NCBI GenBank assembly: GCA_900768625.1
Contig: CAAGDO010000294.1
Location: forward strand, 1-11,249
Length of the DNA: 11,249 nt
Origin: Bacteroidaceae bacterium
GTDB lineage: Bacteria > Bacteroidota > Bacteroidia > Bacteroidales > Bacteroidaceae
Direction of reading: 5' to 3'
The notes below the pieces were generated by a model, which was given only the letters and a program-made list of their open reading frames with translations, ran no database searches and was not told where the DNA came from. How positions within the stretch are numbered: position 1 is the first letter of the stretch; the number at the start of each line of letters is the position of its first letter. Below, piece by piece: positions 1-6,654 of the stretch. The position numbers and the translations under genes were made by a program.

Positions 1-288
1 ATTGCTGTCCGGTAAAATTCTGAGAACTGGATTTCCTGTGCAACAGTTCCATATTTGCGCTTCGCGCGGTTTCTTCACATTAATGGCCGCCAAAGCCATT
101 AATGGTCATTAAATTTTTCTTTGTATGCTATGCCCTAATGGGCTTTAATGGTTTTTCCACAGTGTAGCTGTGGGAATTGTCGTTAATGGCGTGCTTCGCA
201 CGCTGTGGGTAAGTTCAAGGATTGCAAAACCAATTGCGCGAAGCGCAAGCATGGATGGAGTCGCCAAAAAGTTTTACCGGACAGTAAT
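1..288. mobile_element. Non-autonomous, MITE-like hairpin-array element
   Basis: Bases 1-17 (attgctgtccggtaaaa) and 272-288 (ttttaccggacagtaat) are inverted repeats matching at 16 of 17 positions. Between them lie six consecutive short hairpins: 57-67 (gcgc-ttc-gcgc), 79-103 (attaatggc/gccattaat), 132-143 (gccc/gggc), 157-173 (ccacag/ctgtgg), 189-203 (gcgtgc-ttc-gcacgc) and 234-248 (ttgcgc-gaa-gcgcaa). A degraded inverted copy of the 46-75 block also occurs near 226-256. No transposase is encoded inside. Terminal inverted repeats plus internal palindromes without a coding capacity fit a MITE or a complex REP-like element. The left limit is uncertain because the window begins at the first repeat base, and no target-site duplication can be tested. 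Confidence 0.5.
46..103 (+). repeat. Left copy of the edge repeat (hairpin pair)
   Basis: This block comprises a 30-base segment (46-75, starting gttccatatttgcgcttcgc) and a 9-base-arm hairpin at 79-103 with a 7-base loop (cgccaaa). The same two modules occur in inverted orientation at 11128-11185. The 30-base segments match at every position, and one base differs just after them (c versus a). The repeat is seen directly; its function is unknown. Confidence 0.8.
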
Positions 289-409
289 GATAAACAATGC
301 TTATCCCTACTTGTTGGAGATGCATGAGCGACAGCTGAGGTTGGACTCTATCCGAAAGGCTGTAGGTGAAGGGGTCAAGGATGCTGCTCCGAAGTTCGGA
401 TTGGGCTGA
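287..409 (+). pseudogene. Orphan 40-codon coding tail, unrecognised
   Basis: From ATG 287 an open frame of 40 codons runs to a TGA at 407-409. It gives a plausible amphipathic, charged peptide (…YLLEMHERQLRLDSIRKAVG…). The frame stays open upstream through the hairpin repeat as far as a GTG at 170, but that part encodes repeat sequence and is probably not protein. The ATG lies inside the right terminal inverted repeat of the 1-288 element. It may therefore be the 3' remnant of a gene cut by that element, or a chance frame. I do not recognise the family. No promoter is visible directly upstream. Confidence 0.25.
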
Positions 410-423
410 ATGGTATTCTTCTC

Positions 424-530
424 AAAAAAAAGAACGTGTAATTCCCGCGTGGTTTTCCATGGATTCCAGTGTGGCCTAAGACAGGCACGGCTGAGAATAT
501 CGATGGAAAATCGTGCGGGAATTACACGTT
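424..530 (-). terminator. Long palindromic terminator after the sulfatase
   Basis: Arms 433-461 and 502-530 form an imperfect inverted repeat. The outermost 16 bases pair perfectly (aacgtgtaattcccgc with gcgggaattacacgtt), and pairing resumes at ttttccat/atggaaaa. On the minus strand, which is the sense of the sulfatase, the stem is followed by an eight-U run (complement of 424-431). It begins about 40 bases past the sulfatase stop codon, so intrinsic termination of that operon is the simplest reading. A related palindrome lies at 10937-11034. Confidence 0.75.
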
Positions 531-539
531 TTAGATGGA

Positions 540-565
540 CAGCGCTAAGGAATGGCGCTGTTTTT
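540..565 (+). terminator. Small plus-strand hairpin with T run
   Basis: cagcgc (540-545) pairs with gcgctg (555-560) across a nine-base loop, and five T follow at 561-565. It lies just downstream of the sulfatase stop codon. It would stop plus-strand transcripts before they run antisense into the sulfatase. Six pairs and a short T run make it a moderate candidate only. Confidence 0.35.
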
Positions 566-571
566 GGAAGA

Positions 572-2104
572 TCAGTTGGGGATGGTCACCGTGTTGAAGG
601 CGTTCACATCAGGCTTCGTGTGCTGGCTGTGGATGATGTCCACCAGTTCGCGTACGATGTCGGGATGGGCGGCAGCCACGTCGTTGTCTTCGTGGACGTC
701 GGTGGCGAGGTTGAAGAGCTTGCACTGTCCGTGGTTCACGTAGAGCTTCCAGTCGCCCTTGCGCACAGCCATTTGGTTGGTCTCGTGGAATTCCCAGTAG
801 AGGAAGTCGTGGTTCTTCTGTTCGGCATCGTTGCCCAAGAGGGTGGGGGCGAAGGAGATGCCATCGAAGTAGTCCTTGTCACCGAGGCGCTTGTTTCGGA
901 ACTTGCTCACGTAGTCTTTCTGTCCGATCAGGTCACAGAAGGTTGGCATGATGTCGTAGAAGGCCAGAATATGGTCGTTCACGGTTCCTGCGGGAACATG
1001 ACCGGGCCAGCGTACGATGAAGGGAATACGAATACCACCCTCCAGGCAAGAGCGCTTCTTGCCCTGCAGTTTGCCGTCGCGGCCGAAGAAGTCGGGGTCA
1101 GCTCCGCCTTCCTCGTGAGGACCGTTGTCAGAAGAGAAGATGACGATGGTGTTTTCGTCCAATCCCTTGGCTTTCAACTTGGCCATGATTTCGCCCACAT
1201 AGGCGTCGAGGCGGGTGATCATTGCAGCAAACTGGGCGTGGGTGTTGACGGTGGCATGATAGCGGTCAACGCCGGCAAATGTCTTGTCGTTGCAGAACTT
1301 GCCATAGTAGGCTTGAAGGATGGAGTCGTTGGGCTGGTAGAGCTCGGCGTGGGGAAGAGTGTAGGTGAAGAAACCGTAGAAAGGTTTGTCGGCCGACTGG
1401 CGGTCAATCCATTCGAGGGCTTCCTGATGGATCATGTCGCCTGAATACTGCTTGCGCTTTGCATAGTCAGGGTTGGTGCAACCGTCGCTGTACTGCACGT
1501 TCTGGTCCATCGTGATGCGGATCACGTCCTTGTCGCCACGGCGGGGACTGTAGCGGTTGAGGAAGTTGGGGAAATAGCGGTGGGCCATATACTGGCAGAT
1601 GTAGCCGTAGTACTCATCGATACCGCGCGTTTTGGGAGTTGATACGGAACCTTCATAGCCGCCGGCCCATTTGCCGAACATACCCGTCGTGTAGCCGTTG
1701 GCCTTCATGATTTCGGGCAGGATGACGTGGGCGGTGTCGTAGGGTTCCTGCCCCACTCGGTCGGGTTCGGAAGTCACGCCATAAGTGATCTGCTTGCGGT
1801 TTTGCCAGTATTCCTTGTTGCCGCGCACGTGGGTGTGGCCCGTGTGCTGTCCGGTCATAAGTGTGGCACGTGAAGGGGCGCTCACAGGGCTGCCCGCATA
1901 GGCTTGCGTGAAACGCATGCCTTCGCTCGCCATGCGGTCGATGTTGGGGGTCGAGATGTAGGGCTGGCCGTAGCAGGCGAGGTCGCCGTAGCCCATATCG
2001 TCGCAGAGGATGAAGATGATGTTAGGCTTGCTGGTCTGCTGGGCTTGCATGCCCATGCCAAAGAGAGCGGCACTGCCTAATAAAAGGTGTTTTGTATAGC
2101 TCAT
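572..2104 (-). CDS. Secreted S1-family sulfatase, Ser-type
   Basis: This 510-residue protein hydrolyses sulfate esters, by family probably on sulfated glycans. A signal peptide covers residues 1-21 (MSYTKHLLLGSAALFGMGMQ, then AQQ), so it is exported. Metal-binding Asp35-Asp36 lie in ILCDDMGYGD. The catalytic motif is S-A-P-S-R at 75-79, in the pattern VSAPSRATLMTG. Ser75 would therefore be converted to formylglycine by an anaerobic maturase of the anSME type, which is not in this window. Other conserved elements are GKW at 144-146, His252 in TLPHAELY, Asp326-Asn327 in SSDNG, and Lys349/350 before EGG at 355-357. Length is normal for the family. Where many family members read GKWHLG or GKWGLG, this one reads GKWAGG. 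The order GKW…RGIDEYYGYICQYMAHRYFP recalls SulfAtlas subfamily S1_16, though substrate specificity cannot be read here. It is the second gene of a unit with the 2183-3346 gene (78-base gap, no promoter in the gap). Confidence 0.93.
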   Translation of the reverse strand: MSYTKHLLLGSAALFGMGMQAQQTSKPNIIFILCDDMGYGDLACYGQPYISTPNIDRMASEGMRFTQAYAGSPVSAPSRATLMTGQHTGHTHVRGNKEYWQNRKQITYGVTSEPDRVGQEPYDTAHVILPEIMKANGYTTGMFGKWAGGYEGSVSTPKTRGIDEYYGYICQYMAHRYFPNFLNRYSPRRGDKDVIRITMDQNVQYSDGCTNPDYAKRKQYSGDMIHQEALEWIDRQSADKPFYGFFTYTLPHAELYQPNDSILQAYYGKFCNDKTFAGVDRYHATVNTHAQFAAMITRLDAYVGEIMAKLKAKGLDENTIVIFSSDNGPHEEGGADPDFFGRDGKLQGKKRSCLEGGIRIPFIVRWPGHVPAGTVNDHILAFYDIMPTFCDLIGQKDYVSKFRNKRLGDKDYFDGISFAPTLLGNDAEQKNHDFLYWEFHETNQMAVRKGDWKLYVNHGQCKLFNLATDVHEDNDVAAAHPDIVRELVDIIHSQHTKPDVNAFNTVTIPN

Positions 2105-2182
2105 TACTTTAGGGTTTCAAGGTTCAGGGTAAATGCTGTTTGGGGGTGTGGAGCCGTCAATGCTGTTTCCGGTCCTTGATGG

Positions 2183-3346
2183 TTATTTGATGCGTTTCTT
2201 TCGTGCTTGAATATAGGCGCCTTTGTGCGAATCAAGTTTGACGCGTCGGCCGTCGATGCCATAGGCGGCAGCTTGTCTGGCATCTTCTCCTTTGTTGGGG
2301 ATAACGACAGCACCCACGCCGGTCGAGGCTTGCTTGGGGGTGACGAAAATCTGGAAATCATAGACCATGCCGCTCACGTCGTCATCAGCTTCTTCCAATC
2401 CGTTGTCCGTGATGCGGATGCGCATGCGCGAACGTCCGAATGCAGCGCTGTCGGGAACGGTGACTTCAATGCTTCCGCTGGCAGCGTTGAGGAATTCCTT
2501 CTGCGTTTCAAAGATGCCGTCCTTGTTCCAGTCCCAATAGACGGTGACGGTGTGGTCGGCAGTCATGCGGCTTGCGTCATATTTCAGTTGGAAGGTGGCA
2601 CCTCGTGTGACTTCGGCTGAATCTGTACGCACCAGCTTATAGTAGTCGGCGGGTTGTGTTTTCGAAGTGTAGTTCAACGCCTTCTTCACCTGTCCTTCCT
2701 CGCCTGTGATGCTTGCGAAGGTCAGGAACGGAGCGCCCTTGATGCCGCAAGGGAGGATGTAGATGCCCAGTTGCTTGCAGTAGTTGGAGCGTTCGATGGG
2801 AGCGGGTGCTTCGTAGTCATAGGGCGTTTCGTTGATATCCCAGTAGGAGTTGCCGCGGTTGTAACGGATATGGTAGGACACGACCTTGCCCGTGCTTTGC
2901 TGGTAGTTGAGGCCCAACGTACCGTCCTGCGTGACATCAATCTTCTGGTCGGTGCTACAGATGTAGTAGTAACCATAAGGAGCCGCACCGCTCGTGGTGT
3001 TCTTTTTGATTTCAAACTCGACGGGTGTGGAGCCCACCTTTATCTGGGTGTCGATGGCTTTGCTCGAACTTTGCACGTACTGTTTCGACGTGGCATTCTG
3101 GATGTAGTAGCAGTTGGCATTCTTCGTGGGGATGAATTTCCAATACTGCTTCTGTGTGTTGGTCTTCGGCGAAGCGCACAATGCACCGCTGCTTTCATAG
3201 ACGTAGGAATTCTGGTCCTTGAATCGGTGCATCAGATACGTCTTTCCTTCCACAGGAAACGTATGCCCATCATCTGCCCAGCTTGCAGTGGAGCTGAGCG
3301 CAAGAAATGCAGTGGCGAGTATGAGTCCGTTCTTTTTAAGGTTCAT
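2183..3346 (-). CDS. Secreted GEVED-like protein with sorting-like C-terminus
   Basis: This 387-residue protein has a signal peptide at about residues 1-24 (…ALSSTASWA, then DDG). Residues 30-170 form a beta-rich region with repeated aromatic patterns (KQYWKFIPT, CYYIQNATSKQYVQ, GYYYICS). This resembles ricin-type/beta-trefoil binding modules, which is an inference. Residues 235-335 match the GEVED-type pattern: an acidic DWNKDG loop (272-277), RMRIRITDNG (308-316), then a DDD…VYDFQIFV strand, with the usual GEVED motif degraded. The last 30 residues (AYGIDGRRV…GAYIQARKKRIK) look like the tails common on Bacteroidales secreted proteins and may be a type IX secretion or surface-sorting signal. 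It precedes the sulfatase in the same transcription unit. A role binding or presenting the sulfated glycan is plausible but unproven. No catalytic motif is recognised. Confidence 0.85.
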   Translation of the reverse strand: MNLKKNGLILATAFLALSSTASWADDGHTFPVEGKTYLMHRFKDQNSYVYESSGALCASPKTNTQKQYWKFIPTKNANCYYIQNATSKQYVQSSSKAIDTQIKVGSTPVEFEIKKNTTSGAAPYGYYYICSTDQKIDVTQDGTLGLNYQQSTGKVVSYHIRYNRGNSYWDINETPYDYEAPAPIERSNYCKQLGIYILPCGIKGAPFLTFASITGEEGQVKKALNYTSKTQPADYYKLVRTDSAEVTRGATFQLKYDASRMTADHTVTVYWDWNKDGIFETQKEFLNAASGSIEVTVPDSAAFGRSRMRIRITDNGLEEADDDVSGMVYDFQIFVTPKQASTGVGAVVIPNKGEDARQAAAYGIDGRRVKLDSHKGAYIQARKKRIK

Positions 3347-3373
3347 GGTTGTTGGGTGTTAATTGGTGATTTG

Positions 3374-3404
3374 CAAAGGTAGGGCAAATATATTGAATTT
3401 CAAA
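3374..3404 (-). promoter_or_regulatory. Bacteroidetes promoter for the GEVED-sulfatase unit
   Basis: On the minus strand TTTG (complement of 3401-3404) is followed by 19 bases and TACCTTTG (complement of 3374-3381). This matches the TTTG-N19-21-TAnnTTTG consensus of the Bacteroidetes housekeeping sigma factor. Transcription would begin near 3370, giving a leader of about 24 bases to the ATG at 3346. It is the only such site found before the sulfatase. Confidence 0.85.
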
Positions 3405-3599
3405 ATCTTACGCGAGAAAAGGAGGATTCAATACCGAAATGCAACTAAGCCGAGATGGGAATATATTGCACGTTCGGGTGATAGGCTTATTTGTATGCAG
3501 ATGAAGAATGGTCCTTGCTGCTATTTTGTACGCTATTTGAAACGGCGATTCTTTTATTGCTGGAGCAATGTCGAAACAAGTGGAAAATCTCCTTCTTAC

Positions 3600-3831
3600 G
3601 TGTATAAGGTGAGCCTTTTGACGATGAAGGCGCGCTTTAGCGGAATAGATTCGTATTCGGCTTCATTATCTGGTGTTTTAAGAACCCAAGAGCCAACAAA
3701 TGATTCGCCAATGATTACGGGTCAAACGTTCACATTGTGATGCCGTTGGTATGCAATTCAGTTGGGATGATAGCATTCTTGATGCTGATGCAGATGGAAT
3801 GTTGGATGATTGGCAGCATGAAGCCAAATAG
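3600..3831 (+). pseudogene. Possible decayed surface-protein remnant
   Basis: Two short protein-like stretches lie in different plus-strand frames. The first, about 3600-3740, reads …KARFSGIDSYSASLSGVLR…ITGQTFTL and then stops. The second, 3751-3831, reads MQFSWDDSILDADADGMLDDW…AK and then stops. The acidic DADADGMLDDW (3781-3813) resembles the Ca-binding DxDxDGMxDxWE motif of extracellular repeat proteins. A frame change between the two would explain the break. No complete gene, promoter or terminator accompanies them, and chance open frames remain possible. The rest of 3405-3980 shows nothing else I can support. Confidence 0.25.
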
Positions 3832-3981
3832 TCTGGATTACATGGCTCTTGTTGCATACTGTGAGGGGCACGTAATTGCTGTTTGATTTTGTCTTGGATT
3901 GAATAGAATGGCCTAATGGTTCGGTGAAATTCGAAGAATGTATAACGGTTTTCTACCTGGTGTCGTGGATGTTGGCGTTTA

Positions 3982-4013
3982 GTTGCATGTTTGAAGTATT
4001 TGTCGTACTTTTG
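3982..4013 (+). promoter_or_regulatory. Probable promoter for the 4073 gene
   Basis: TACTTTTG at 4006-4013 fits the TAnnTTTG -7 element. A degenerate -33 element (GTTG, 3982-3985) lies exactly 20 bases upstream. The predicted transcript starts near 4018 and has a leader of about 55 bases before ATG 4073. Confidence 0.55.
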
Positions 4014-4072
4014 AAACAGATAACATGTTGAACAATCAGAAGTTGTGCCCGACACGAATTAGGGAAACCTAT

Positions 4073-4738
4073 ATGAAATTTACGAATCTAATCAGTGCCT
4101 TGTCTTTCCTTATCGCATTCCCTGCTTTTGCAGAAGTGTGTGAAACTCCAGATGGGGCTTACGTCCAGCAAAACAGGTTGTTGCATTCAGGTCGGTATAC
4201 CATGGCTAATGTGAGCTTGATTTATGTGGGTGGACAATTGTCGAATACAGGCAATGTTACTTCGTGCACTACAGATGTGAAGATTTATGATGATTGCCTA
4301 TACTATGGTAATGGTTCGGGATATAAGTTCCTAAGAACAGAGAAGATTGGTAGTGCGGTGTTTCGGTATTATGGAAATGAATCGGGAGGTACGAAATGGT
4401 TGTATGGCGTTAGTAGCGATTATTCGCAGATTCGACATGAATACCATTCAAACGGAGTTATGGTTCTGACGATGAGTTATCCGGGAAATGGCAACTCGGG
4501 GGCAGGCAGCACCGGTGGTGTAAATCAAGGTTCTGCGGGTTACGGTAACGGGCAGACATCGACTCCACAAAGAAGAGCAAGAACTTGTGGCGTGTGCGGA
4601 GGAAAGGGCGAGACGATTCAATGGACGACGTATCGGAGTGATGCACAGCAGTATTGCGCTAAATGTAGAAAGGATATGCCGGTGCATCATTATCACGCCA
4701 AGTGCAGGAACTGCAACGGTACTGGAGTCGTGCAATAG
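4073..4738 (+). CDS. Secreted hypothetical protein with DnaJ-like Cys pairs
   Basis: This 221-residue protein is not assigned to a named family. A signal peptide spans residues 1-20 (MKFTNLISALSFLIAFPAFA, then EVCET), so it leaves the cytoplasm. Residues 25-135 look beta-rich with many Tyr. Residues 137-165 form a Gly/Ser/Asn-rich linker. The C-terminus carries three CxxC pairs, Cys172/175, Cys195/198 and Cys211/214. The first and last sit in CGVCGGKG and CRNCNGTG, the CxxCxGxG pattern of the DnaJ central zinc domain. Such pairs could bind zinc or form disulfides outside the cytoplasm. The start at 4073 was chosen over a start at 4025 because only it gives a clean signal peptide; a purine-rich agggaa lies upstream. 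By eye its base composition is more AT-rich than its neighbours, suggesting a separate origin. It has its own promoter and terminator. Confidence 0.75.
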   Translation: MKFTNLISALSFLIAFPAFAEVCETPDGAYVQQNRLLHSGRYTMANVSLIYVGGQLSNTGNVTSCTTDVKIYDDCLYYGNGSGYKFLRTEKIGSAVFRYYGNESGGTKWLYGVSSDYSQIRHEYHSNGVMVLTMSYPGNGNSGAGSTGGVNQGSAGYGNGQTSTPQRRARTCGVCGGKGETIQWTTYRSDAQQYCAKCRKDMPVHHYHAKCRNCNGTGVVQ

Positions 4739-4769
4739 AATTTCTTTCTGAAATGAAATGATTGACTTT

Positions 4770-4805
4770 AGGGTGGTTTTCAAAACGAGTTTTGGAAACC
4801 GCCCT
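4770..4805 (+). terminator. Terminator of the Cys-pair protein gene
   Basis: Left arm 4770-4784 (agggtggttttcaaa) pairs with the right arm ending at 4805 (tttggaaaccgccct) with about two imperfect pairs, around a very short loop. A T-rich ttaattt follows. It begins about 30 bases after the stop codon. Confidence 0.75.
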
Positions 4806-4895
4806 TTAATTTCGGATTCATTCGGAAAATGTGGTGCAGCAAATAAATACGCGAAAAGTTTAAACGGCAAATACGCGCTCCTTTTATCCACATAT

Positions 4896-4933
4896 AAAAA
4901 AGAAGAGAGCATCACGTAAGTAATGCTCTCTTC
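4896..4933 (-). terminator. Terminator of tRNA-Lys
   Basis: On the minus strand an 11-base perfect stem (GAAGAGAGCAT/ATGCTCTCTTC, complement of 4902-4912 and 4923-4933) with a 10-base loop is followed by six U. It starts three bases past the mature tRNA 3' end and is a classic intrinsic terminator. Confidence 0.9.
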
Positions 4934-4936
4934 AAG

Positions 4937-5009
4937 TGATCCGCTTGGGGTTCGAACCCAAGACCCCAACATTAAAAGTGTTGTGCTCTACCAGCTGAGC
5001 TAGCGGATC
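4937..5009 (-). tRNA. tRNA-Lys (anticodon UUU)
   Basis: This 73-base cloverleaf decodes lysine AAA/AAG codons. The acceptor arms are GATCCGC and GCGGATC with discriminator A. The D arm is GCTCAGCTGGTAGAGC. The anticodon stem CAACA/TGTTG encloses loop CTTTTAA, giving UUU at 34-36 (complement of 4974-4976). The T arm is TTGGG-TTCGAAC-CCCAA. The 3' CCA is not encoded and must be added by the CCA-adding enzyme. It is a stand-alone gene with its own promoter and terminator. Confidence 0.97.
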
Positions 5010-5033
5010 ATCCTTTTTGCCGTTAAGCGAGTG

Positions 5034-5065
5034 CAAAGGTATGAAGTTATTTGGTTCTGACCAAA
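5034..5065 (-). promoter_or_regulatory. Promoter of tRNA-Lys
   Basis: On the minus strand TTTG (complement of 5062-5065), a 20-base spacer and TACCTTTG (complement of 5034-5041) match the Bacteroidetes consensus exactly. Transcription would start about 20 bases before the mature tRNA 5' end at 5009. Confidence 0.88.
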
Positions 5066-5093
5066 TGTTTTCTTGAAAAAATGTTGGTAAAGG

Positions 5094-5125
5094 CGCATTT
5101 TCTTGTTTTTGACGCTGAAAATGCG
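5094..5125 (-). terminator. Weak hairpin after the AI-2E family gene
   Basis: cgcattttc (5094-5102) pairs with gaaaatgcg (5117-5125) around a 14-base loop. It lies about 30 bases past the minus-strand stop at 5155. The tract after the stem is only mildly U-rich, so termination here is tentative. Confidence 0.35.
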
Positions 5126-5154
5126 GCTTTATGTGGGCAAAAAGGTGGTTCGTG

Positions 5155-6471
5155 TCAGTTTTCGGGATGGGAGGTGTCCGTTGAATCAGGGACGGAATCC
5201 GGAGTCTCGGTTGAAGTTGTGTCGTTGGGCGTTGCTGCTTGGGGCGTGTTCTCCTTTTTTTTGTCGGGAGATTCCACGTAGACACCTGCCGCACGTTCCA
5301 CTTCCACATCCTCAGAGGAAAGATCCGTTGGGTCCATTTGGGTTGTGCCTACCACGTAGCGTCTGTAGTAGGAAATCATCAGGGTGGTCACGGGAAGGGC
5401 GATGATCAAGCCGATGATGCCCAAGGCATACCCCCAAACCGAAAGCGAAAGGAGGATGATGGCAGGGGGCAGTCCCATAATCTTTCCCATGATGCGTGGC
5501 GTGAAGATGGTGTCCTGAAGAATCTGCACCACCAGGTATACGACCAATACCAGCAGTAGCAGCCACCAGAAGTTTTCACCCGTTTCGGCAGCCTTGAGCA
5601 AGGCCAGCAAGCCAGCGGGAAGGAAACCTACAACCTGCAGGTAGGGCACAAAACTGATCACCCCAATGAGACATCCAAGTCCGATAGGCATGGGGAAACC
5701 GATAACCAGAAATCCGATGGAGAACATCACGCAGTTGCTCAAGGCCACCAGTGCCTGACCGCGGAAATAGCCCGCCATGCCATGTTCGATATCGCTCACC
5801 AGTTGTGCGGCAAAGGCGCGGCGGTTGCGCGGAATGAAGCTGATCCAGCTGTTGGCATATTTCTCATAGTCCGTCAGCAGGAAGAGCAGATAGAGTAGGG
5901 CGATGAGCGAAGCGGCCACGTTGATAAGGATGCTGGCGGTGCTCCAAAGCACATTCCACACTTTCGGCACGGTATTCTTTACAGCAGCAATGACGTCTTG
6001 CTGTCGTAGGATGTGCTCCACATTATATTCTGCTGCATGGCTTCGGAAGAATTGTTGCACCACAGGCGGAATGGTGTTGTTATTGTTTGCCCCTTTCTGC
6101 ACATATTCCAGCGCCACGTCCTTCAGATGGGTGATTTCCTCAATCATGGGCGGCACCACCAGATAGAAAAATCCGGCAATGGCTCCGCAGGTGAGCAGAA
6201 GGGTCAGCATGATGGCCACGAGGCGGTTGCGGATGCGGCATTTGTATTGGAAAAACCGCACAACGGGATAGAGCAGGTAAGCCACGACCCATGCCACGAA
6301 GAATGGAATCAGCACACTGCTCAAATAGTAGATCAGTGCGCCAAGTCCCCCGATGACGATAAGGCCGATGAGGCCGCGGATGAAGCGGTCGAAGGTGATG
6401 GGGGAGCGTCCGAGCACACCTCCCGACAGGGGAACGGAGGCTTTGGGGCGCGAGGAAGAAGATTGTTTCAT
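5155..6471 (-). CDS. AI-2E/PerM family membrane transporter
   Basis: This 438-residue inner-membrane protein has about eight hydrophobic segments: roughly 31-50, 52-72, 84-106, 172-199, 239-260, 263-292, 301-318 and 336-367. A long soluble loop separates the third and fourth (about 107-170). The layout and the segments DYEKYANSWISFIPRNRR (201-218) and GMAGYFRGQ (231-239) fit the AI-2E transporter family (PF01594). Members are described as exporters, with substrates including autoinducer-2 or as Na+/H+ antiporters, so the substrate here is open. The C-terminal 60 residues after the last membrane segment form a polar Ser/Thr/Pro/Asp-rich tail. The start at 6471 (MKQSSSS) was chosen because an upstream ATG-led frame to 6552 would begin at or before the predicted transcription start. 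It is divergent from rsmI and appears monocistronic. Confidence 0.88.
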   Translation of the reverse strand: MKQSSSSRPKASVPLSGGVLGRSPITFDRFIRGLIGLIVIGGLGALIYYLSSVLIPFFVAWVVAYLLYPVVRFFQYKCRIRNRLVAIMLTLLLTCGAIAGFFYLVVPPMIEEITHLKDVALEYVQKGANNNNTIPPVVQQFFRSHAAEYNVEHILRQQDVIAAVKNTVPKVWNVLWSTASILINVAASLIALLYLLFLLTDYEKYANSWISFIPRNRRAFAAQLVSDIEHGMAGYFRGQALVALSNCVMFSIGFLVIGFPMPIGLGCLIGVISFVPYLQVVGFLPAGLLALLKAAETGENFWWLLLLVLVVYLVVQILQDTIFTPRIMGKIMGLPPAIILLSLSVWGYALGIIGLIIALPVTTLMISYYRRYVVGTTQMDPTDLSSEDVEVERAAGVYVESPDKKKENTPQAATPNDTTSTETPDSVPDSTDTSHPEN

Positions 6472-6549
6472 AACGAAGTGTCTTGTTTTCGATTTTTTCT
6501 GGTGGAGCGCAAACCGTTGTTTCTGTGTCGGTCGGGCGCAATCCATATG

Positions 6550-6585
6550 CAAAGGTAATTGTTTCCCCCATGCATATTCGCCAAA
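6550..6585 (-). promoter_or_regulatory. Probable promoter for the AI-2E family gene
   Basis: TACCTTTG (complement of 6550-6557) is a good -7 element on the minus strand. The nearest TTTG (complement of 6582-6585) lies 24 bases upstream, longer than the usual 19-21, so the -33 assignment is doubtful. The predicted start near 6545 gives a leader of about 75 bases and argues for translation from 6471. Confidence 0.55.
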
Positions 6586-6618
6586 TATTCCGAAAAATGA
6601 GGAAAATGCGAAGAATTG

Positions 6619-6650
6619 TTTGCACCAAAAACAAAAACACTATATATTTG
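6619..6650 (+). promoter_or_regulatory. Promoter of rsmI, giving a leaderless mRNA
   Basis: TTTG (6619-6622), a 20-base spacer and TATATTTG (6643-6650) match the consensus exactly. The -7 box ends four bases before the ATG at 6655, so transcription should begin at or within a few bases of the start codon. Confidence 0.85.
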
Positions 6651-6654
6651 CACC

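Noticed and set aside
1..288. CRISPR array reading of the left-edge repeats
   Set aside because: The hairpins differ in sequence and spacing; there are no identical direct repeats with uniform spacers and no cas genes.
410..1444. A 344-codon plus-strand open frame
   Set aside because: It is antisense to the sulfatase, whose motifs are unambiguous, and it starts within the terminator palindrome.
2654..3382. A 242-codon plus-strand open frame
   Set aside because: It is antisense to the GEVED-like gene and runs through that gene's promoter, with no family features.
3678..4055. A 125-codon minus-strand open frame in the gene-poor stretch
   Set aside because: The composition is Cys/Ser/Gln-rich without pattern, it lacks a promoter, and it overlaps the promoter of the 4073 gene.
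6616..6654. Upstream TTG start for rsmI adding 13 residues
   Set aside because: The extension overlaps the promoter and would not be transcribed; the family begins at the ATG at 6655.
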